Below, in pieces: positions 60,752 to 64,000 of a stretch of DNA of 64,000 nt; the stretch's first letter is position 1, and each line of letters starts with the position of its first letter. Source of the DNA: Collinsella sp. (lineage in GTDB: Bacteria; Actinomycetota; Coriobacteriia; Coriobacteriales; Coriobacteriaceae); NCBI GenBank assembly GCA_019419455.1, contig DXZW01000014.1, forward strand, positions 49,074-113,073, written 5' to 3'. A program made the translations under genes and the position numbers. The notes under the pieces are model-generated. The model was not told where the DNA came from. It worked only from the letters and a program-made list of their open reading frames with translations, and did no database searches.

Positions 60752-60976
60752 CCTCTTGCCTCTTTCGCGTCGTAGCCTCATTGCGCTTCAGAGCCAAACG
60801 ATGCCCGGCAGGGCCTGCCCCTGCCTTGCGGCGCCGTCGCGCAATCTGTGTTCTCGATAAACCATAAGCCTCCATGCGGACAATCCTCGCAGCCAATCAA
60901 GGGGCTCGAAGATCCATCCAAATGGGGCGAATAAGGTCCTCGTTCTCTGTCCGCCATCTATCATACGACAAAGAGG

Positions 60977-61024
60977 CATCTATATCCTGTATTCTTTTTT
61001 TAGGTCAAACACAACATATAGTGT
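60977..61024 (-). promoter_or_regulatory. nrdD promoter with two NrdR boxes
   Basis: On the minus strand TTGACC (61003-61008) and TATAGA (60979-60984) are 18 nt apart. ACACAACATATAGTGT at 61009-61024 fits the NrdR consensus and abuts the -35 box. A degenerate second box at 60977-60992 starts exactly 32 bp away and covers the -10 box, the usual pair arrangement. Confidence 0.75.
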
Positions 61025-61319
61025 TTCAGCAGGTCAAAGCAATTAGTCATTTTGCAGACGCATTAATTATGAGGGGTTCTTGGCAAGTCGGTAAAACGTT
61101 ACCAACACGGCTACCTGCATGGCAGTTATAAAACCCCCTTAGTCAAGCCGCTGACAAATCCTACCAAAACCAAGCCGCTCACGCCAAAAGAATCCAAAAG
61201 ATTATGCTTGACCAACATGTTGCGGTCACGGTCGGCCAGAACGTATGCAACCTGCCGGCACCTCTACGGGGACCTTGGATCAATATTTGCTGACATATTT
61301 GACGGCGTGCTTGGTAGCA
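61025..61319. other. Intergenic region between nrdD control region and tRNA operon
   Basis: About 295 nt, more AT-rich than the surroundings, with no open frame carrying a ribosome binding site and no RNA family I recognise. It contains AAAACGTTACC and GCATGGCAGTTATAAAA segments, which resemble part of the repeat flank at 41410, but no clear structure. Confidence 0.35.
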
Positions 61320-61355
61320 AAACAAAACAGCTCAGAGGACATAGCCTCTGAGCTG
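61320..61355 (-). terminator. Terminator of the Gly-Val tRNA unit
   Basis: CAGCTCAGAGG pairs perfectly with CCTCTGAGCTG around CTATGT-type loop, followed by TTTTGTTTTG on the minus strand, directly after tRNA-Val. Confidence 0.9.
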
Positions 61356-61363
61356 CGAACATT

Positions 61364-61438
61364 TGGTGGGCGTTAGAAGATTTGAACTTCTGACCTCTTC
61401 CGTGTCAGGGAAGCGCTCTCCCCCTGAGCTAAACGCCC
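61364..61438 (-). tRNA. tRNA-Val(GAC)
   Basis: A complete cloverleaf on the minus strand: acceptor GGGCGTT/AACGCCC, D arm with AGCTCAG, anticodon arm CTTCC-CTGACAC-GGAAG with anticodon GAC, and T arm ending AGTTCAAATCTT. The CCA end is encoded (61364-61366). It lies 3 nt after tRNA-Gly and is co-transcribed with it. Confidence 0.95.
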
Positions 61439-61441
61439 AAA

Positions 61442-61517
61442 TGGAGCGGACAACGGGACTCGAACCCGCGACCCCAACCTTGGCAAGGTTGTGCTCTACC
61501 AACTGAGCCATGTCCGC
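61442..61517 (-). tRNA. tRNA-Gly(GCC)
   Basis: Minus-strand cloverleaf: GCGGACA acceptor, GGCTCAGTTGGTAGAGC D arm, anticodon arm CAACC-TTGCCAA-GGTTG with GCC, T arm with GGTTCGAGTCC, encoded CCA. It differs from the copies at 63720 and 63946 at one T-stem position (GAGTCC against GAGCCC). Confidence 0.95.
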
Positions 61518-61529
61518 TTACGAGGATTA

Positions 61530-61558
61530 ATCTTACGTGATGCCCGCATCCTATGCAA
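61530..61558 (-). promoter_or_regulatory. Promoter of the Gly-Val tRNA unit
   Basis: TTGCAT and TAAGAT are separated by 17 nt on the minus strand, with the tRNA-Gly 5' end 12 nt after the -10 box. Confidence 0.7.
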
Positions 61559-61649
61559 GAACTTTTTTTGAAAAGTTTTGCGACGCTCTCGCGAGGGCAT
61601 CAGTCGTCACGAAAGGCGCGAACAAACGCAGGCTCGCAGCGAGATGCCC

Positions 61650-63383
61650 CTACATCTCACCGAGCATGATCCAGGCAGAGCTGTCCTGCGCGAGCCTGCC
61701 GTCTGCAAGCGGTGATGAGGTGAGCAGGACCCTGCCCGCCGGCAGCTCCACGGGTGCTGCACCGAAGTTCGTCACACACGCCCAGCCGTTATCGCGGCGA
61801 TAGGCGATGACGCCGCCCTCAGCGCCCTCGGCACCATCCGCAAGACCGGTGCGCCCGTCAAGATCGAGCCACGCAAGATCGTTGGCGCACCCGCGCAGCT
61901 TGCGCCGCAGCCAGAGGGCGTCACGATAGAGCGCAAGCATCGATGTCGGGTCCACTTCTTCCCTATCGGCAGCATAATCGGAAAACCATGCAGGCTGCGG
62001 CAGATGGGGCGCCGCATCGGCGTCTGCCGGCGAAAACCCAAACGATCCGCCCTGAGCGGGATCGTCCGCCGCCACCCACGGCAGGGGCACACGACAGCCG
62101 TCGCGCCCCTTCTCACGCTTCGGTCCGTGCGTATTGGTCGCAGCAGGGTCTTCGAGTGCAGCCCACGGGATATCAGCCACCTCAAAAAGGCCGAGCTCCT
62201 CACCCTGATACACGTATGCCGAGCCCGGAAGCGCCAGCTCAAGCAAAAGGGCCGCCCGCGCGCGGCGCTCGCCGAGTTCACGGTCCTCGTCATAAGACGA
62301 CCCGTCGCGCAAGAGCCAGTCGAGCGCAATCTGGTGGTAGCGCGTCGCCTTGATTTGCGGCAGGGCATAGCGTGTCGCCACGCGCGGCACGTCGTGGTTG
62401 GAGAGTACCCAGGTCGAGGCGGAATCGGATTCGACGGCTGCCTTCAAGCCCTTCTCGATTGCAGTGTGCATGTCATCATAGGTCCAAGTGGCCTTGGCAA
62501 ACTCAAAGTTGAATGTCTGGCCAAGCTCGCTGGGACGCGCGTAGAGATACTGGCGCTCGGGCAGCACCCACGCCTCGGCAACGGCACTGCGCGGCGGATT
62601 ATAGCGGTCGAACACGCGGCGCCACTCGCGATAGATCTCGTGGACCTCATTGCGGTCCCACAGCGGATGGGTGCCGTCGTCAACCATGTCATCGCCCTCG
62701 GCGAGATGCCACCGGTCGAGGTCATCGCGGTCGAGATCCTTGGCGAGACCCTGCGCCACATCAATGCGAAAGCCGTCGACGCCTCGATCGCTCCAAAACG
62801 CCAGGACGTCGCAAAAGAGCGCGTGAACCTCAGGGCATGACCAGTCAAAGTCCGGCTGCTCGGGCGTAAACATGTGCAGATACCACTGACCGTCCGCAAC
62901 ACGCGTCCATGCGGGGCCGCCAAAGTTGGCATTCCAATTGGTGGGAGGCAGCTCGCCATGCTCGCCGCGACCATCGCGGAAGATATAACGGGCGCGTTCG
63001 GGCGATCCGGGGCCGGCGGCAAGAGCGGCTTTGAACCAGGGGTGCTGGTTGGATGAATGGTTGGGCACGATGTCGACGATGACCTTGATGCCGCGCGCGT
63101 GAGCCGCAGCGATCATGTCATCGAAGTCGTCAAGCGAGCCGAGACGTGGGTCGACATCGCAGTAGTCCGCCACATCATAGCCGCCATCGACAAGAGGCGA
63201 AGGGTAAAACGGGCTCAGCCAGATGGCCTCGATACCCAGCCGCTCAAGATAGTCCATCTGCTGGGTAATGCCCGCGATATCGCCCAGACCCGAACCAGTC
63301 GAATCCTTAAACGAGCGCGGGTAGATCTGATAGATCGCGGCATCGGACATCCATGAACGCGAAGAGGACTTTTCTGTAGCCAT
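61650..63383 (-). CDS. GH13 alpha-glucosidase (oligo-1,6-glucosidase type)
   Basis: A 577-residue glycoside hydrolase family 13 enzyme, subfamily of oligo-1,6- and alpha-glucosidases. Seen: AAIYQIYPRSFKDSTGSGLGD, region I VIVDIVPNHSS, region II GFRIDVAQG with the nucleophile Asp, region III AVAEAWVLPE with the acid/base Glu, and region IV VLSNHDVPR. The Val in the region II context follows the alpha-glucosidase pattern. No signal peptide, so it works inside the cell on imported isomalto- or malto-oligosaccharides. The start ATG 63383 follows GGGAG; upstream frame is rejected. Confidence 0.92.
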   Translation of the reverse strand: MATEKSSSRSWMSDAAIYQIYPRSFKDSTGSGLGDIAGITQQMDYLERLGIEAIWLSPFYPSPLVDGGYDVADYCDVDPRLGSLDDFDDMIAAAHARGIKVIVDIVPNHSSNQHPWFKAALAAGPGSPERARYIFRDGRGEHGELPPTNWNANFGGPAWTRVADGQWYLHMFTPEQPDFDWSCPEVHALFCDVLAFWSDRGVDGFRIDVAQGLAKDLDRDDLDRWHLAEGDDMVDDGTHPLWDRNEVHEIYREWRRVFDRYNPPRSAVAEAWVLPERQYLYARPSELGQTFNFEFAKATWTYDDMHTAIEKGLKAAVESDSASTWVLSNHDVPRVATRYALPQIKATRYHQIALDWLLRDGSSYDEDRELGERRARAALLLELALPGSAYVYQGEELGLFEVADIPWAALEDPAATNTHGPKREKGRDGCRVPLPWVAADDPAQGGSFGFSPADADAAPHLPQPAWFSDYAADREEVDPTSMLALYRDALWLRRKLRGCANDLAWLDLDGRTGLADGAEGAEGGVIAYRRDNGWACVTNFGAAPVELPAGRVLLTSSPLADGRLAQDSSAWIMLGEM

Positions 63384-63555
63384 GGGATGAGTCTCCCTTG
63401 CAACGAGGTTTTGTGAGATGCCCACGATCATACGCCCAAAGCGGACATTCGCGGCAAACAATGCCACAGCCACGACCCAAAACGCTCGCTCCCTCTCGGG
63501 TTCGAACCTCCCGGGACAAATCGACCGATTAGTAAAAAGAACGGAAGACCCACTC
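63384..63555. other. Upstream region of the alpha-glucosidase gene
   Basis: Together with the repeat beside it this is a gene-free stretch of over 300 nt. It holds the presumed promoter of the glucosidase gene, but no convincing -35/-10 pair or operator is clear. No RNA family recognised. Confidence 0.35.
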
Positions 63556-63681
63556 CCCCGGCCACGACAGCGAGCGGGCTCCGGGTGCCCCAGGTTGCCG
63601 CGAAAGAGGAGGGAAGCGTACTTTATGTACGCAACCGACGATTGAGGGGCAAGATGGGGTGCCCGGGGCTCGCGCAGCGTC
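63556..63681. repeat. GC-rich imperfect inverted repeat, possible dispersed element
   Basis: A left arm around CGAGCGGGCTCCGGGTGCCCCA mirrors, imperfectly, a right arm TGGGGTGCCCGGGGCTCG, with an inner hairpin GCGTACTTTATGTACGC and a GAGGAGGGAAGC segment between. No coding potential. The layout suggests an intergenic repeat. Confidence 0.5.
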
Positions 63682-63684
63682 AAC

Positions 63685-63711
63685 AAAAAACGCGGTTCGT
63701 TAGAACCGCGT
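63685..63711 (-). terminator. Terminator after tRNA-Gly (63720)
   Basis: ACGCGGTTC pairs with GAACCGCGT around TAAC, followed by TTTTTT on the minus strand, 9 nt after the tRNA. Confidence 0.9.
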
Positions 63712-63719
63712 AAGATAGT

Positions 63720-63795
63720 TGGAGCGGACAACGGGGCTCGAACCCGCGACCCCAACCTTGGCAAGGTTGTGCTCTACCAACTGAGCCATGTCCGC
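63720..63795 (-). tRNA. tRNA-Gly(GCC), second copy
   Basis: Same cloverleaf as the copy at 61442 with one T-stem change (GGTTCGAGCCC). Anticodon GCC, CCA encoded at 63720-63722. Confidence 0.95.
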
Positions 63796-63802
63796 ATATG
63801 TA

Positions 63803-63829
63803 AAACAAAACGGGCGCCGGAGCGCCCGG
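63803..63829 (-). terminator. Hairpin after tRNA-Cys
   Basis: CGGGCGC and GCGCCCG arms around a short TCCG loop, followed by TTTTGTTTT on the minus strand. It sits between tRNA-Cys and the next tRNA-Gly, leaving no room for a separate promoter, so partial read-through or RNA processing is likely. Confidence 0.75.
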
Positions 63830-63837
63830 ATGTTGCC

Positions 63838-63911
63838 TGGAGGCGAAGCCCGGATTCGAACCGGGGGTAAAGGCTTTGCAGGCCTCTGCCTTACCACTTG
63901 GCCACTTCGCC
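63838..63911 (-). tRNA. tRNA-Cys(GCA)
   Basis: Minus-strand cloverleaf: GGCGAAG acceptor, GGCCAAGTGGTAAGGC D arm, anticodon arm AGGCC-TGCAAAG-CCTTT with GCA, T arm CCGGTTCGAATCCGG, encoded CCA. Confidence 0.95.
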
Positions 63912-63912
63912 G

Positions 63913-63936
63913 AAAAAGGACCGCCTAAACGGTCCG
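63913..63936 (-). terminator. Hairpin after the third tRNA-Gly
   Basis: GGACCG and CGGTCC arms around TTTAGG, followed by TTTTT on the minus strand, directly between tRNA-Gly (63946) and tRNA-Cys. Confidence 0.75.
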
Positions 63937-63945
63937 GAAATGCAA

Positions 63946-64000
63946 TGGAGCGGACAACGGGGCTCGAACCCGCGACCCCAACCTTGGCAAGGTTGTGCTC
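63946..64000 (-). tRNA. tRNA-Gly(GCC), third copy, 5' part outside window
   Basis: The 3' part of a tRNA-Gly identical, over the visible part, to the copy at 63720: encoded CCA, T arm, and anticodon arm with GCC. The acceptor 5' side and D arm lie beyond the window end. Confidence 0.9.

Noticed and set aside
61442..64000. Repeated 73-nt units that could suggest a CRISPR-like array
   Set aside because: The repeats are tRNA-Gly genes with cloverleaf and encoded CCA, not spaced repeats.

Overview
The window is a high-GC, gene-dense stretch that reads like a member of the Coriobacteriia, most likely a Collinsella species. The reasons are the gene content (anaerobic NrdD/NrdG, L-lactate dehydrogenase, DUF3793-flavodoxin, a fructoselysine-type operon, the sdpR/sdpI pair), frequent GTG and TTG starts behind GGAGG-type ribosome binding sites, and an anaerobic gut lifestyle with no respiratory genes. 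This assignment is inferred from gene content, not from a marker gene.

Layout. 1-5661: an Mbeg1-like (DUF2974) lipase-fold protein running off the left edge, then ldh, an aminotransferase and nadE, all on the minus strand. 5690-10070: a markedly AT-rich island. It holds a minus-strand operon of a DUF2087 protein, an MFS exporter, a B12-type radical SAM enzyme split over two overlapping frames, and a 36-residue peptide gene just before a strong terminator. This has the shape of a ribosomal-peptide (RiPP) locus and is the best candidate for an undescribed system. 10241-17345: two proteins with long low-complexity regions, ettA, sdpI with its ArsR partner, tcdA and a TatD hydrolase.

17426-28814 is a ten-gene minus-strand operon plus a GntR/HutC regulator. 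It encodes a YfcC-type permease, two unusual amidohydrolases, FrlC, FrlB and FrlD homologues, a second PfkB kinase, a YjbQ protein, a BtpA protein and an FGGY kinase. It is best read as an enlarged pathway for Amadori products (fructoselysine-like compounds). Two HAD phosphatases and pgi follow.

32662-45500: a lone iron-alcohol-dehydrogenase N-terminal domain; an SOS-type promoter driving a Y-family polymerase and a YolD-like protein; a membrane-anchored heavy-metal domain protein behind a CsoR-like palindrome; DUF3793 (apparently frameshifted) and flavodoxin; an amino-acid ABC transporter; nfo; and Gfo/Idh and aldo/keto reductase genes separated by two copies of a hairpin element. 45690-54926: a secreted protein, metY with a cysteine-containing leader peptide and a divergent LysR regulator, rnhA, an acylphosphatase, a Fur-family regulator and an orphan UreE-like/SlyD-like pair.

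55001-64000: a YgjP-type peptidase, a folate operon (folE, HD protein, folB), nrdG and nrdD separated by large inverted repeats and preceded by a promoter carrying NrdR boxes, a GH13 alpha-glucosidase, and tRNAs for Val(GAC), Cys(GCA) and three copies of Gly(GCC), most followed by their own terminator.
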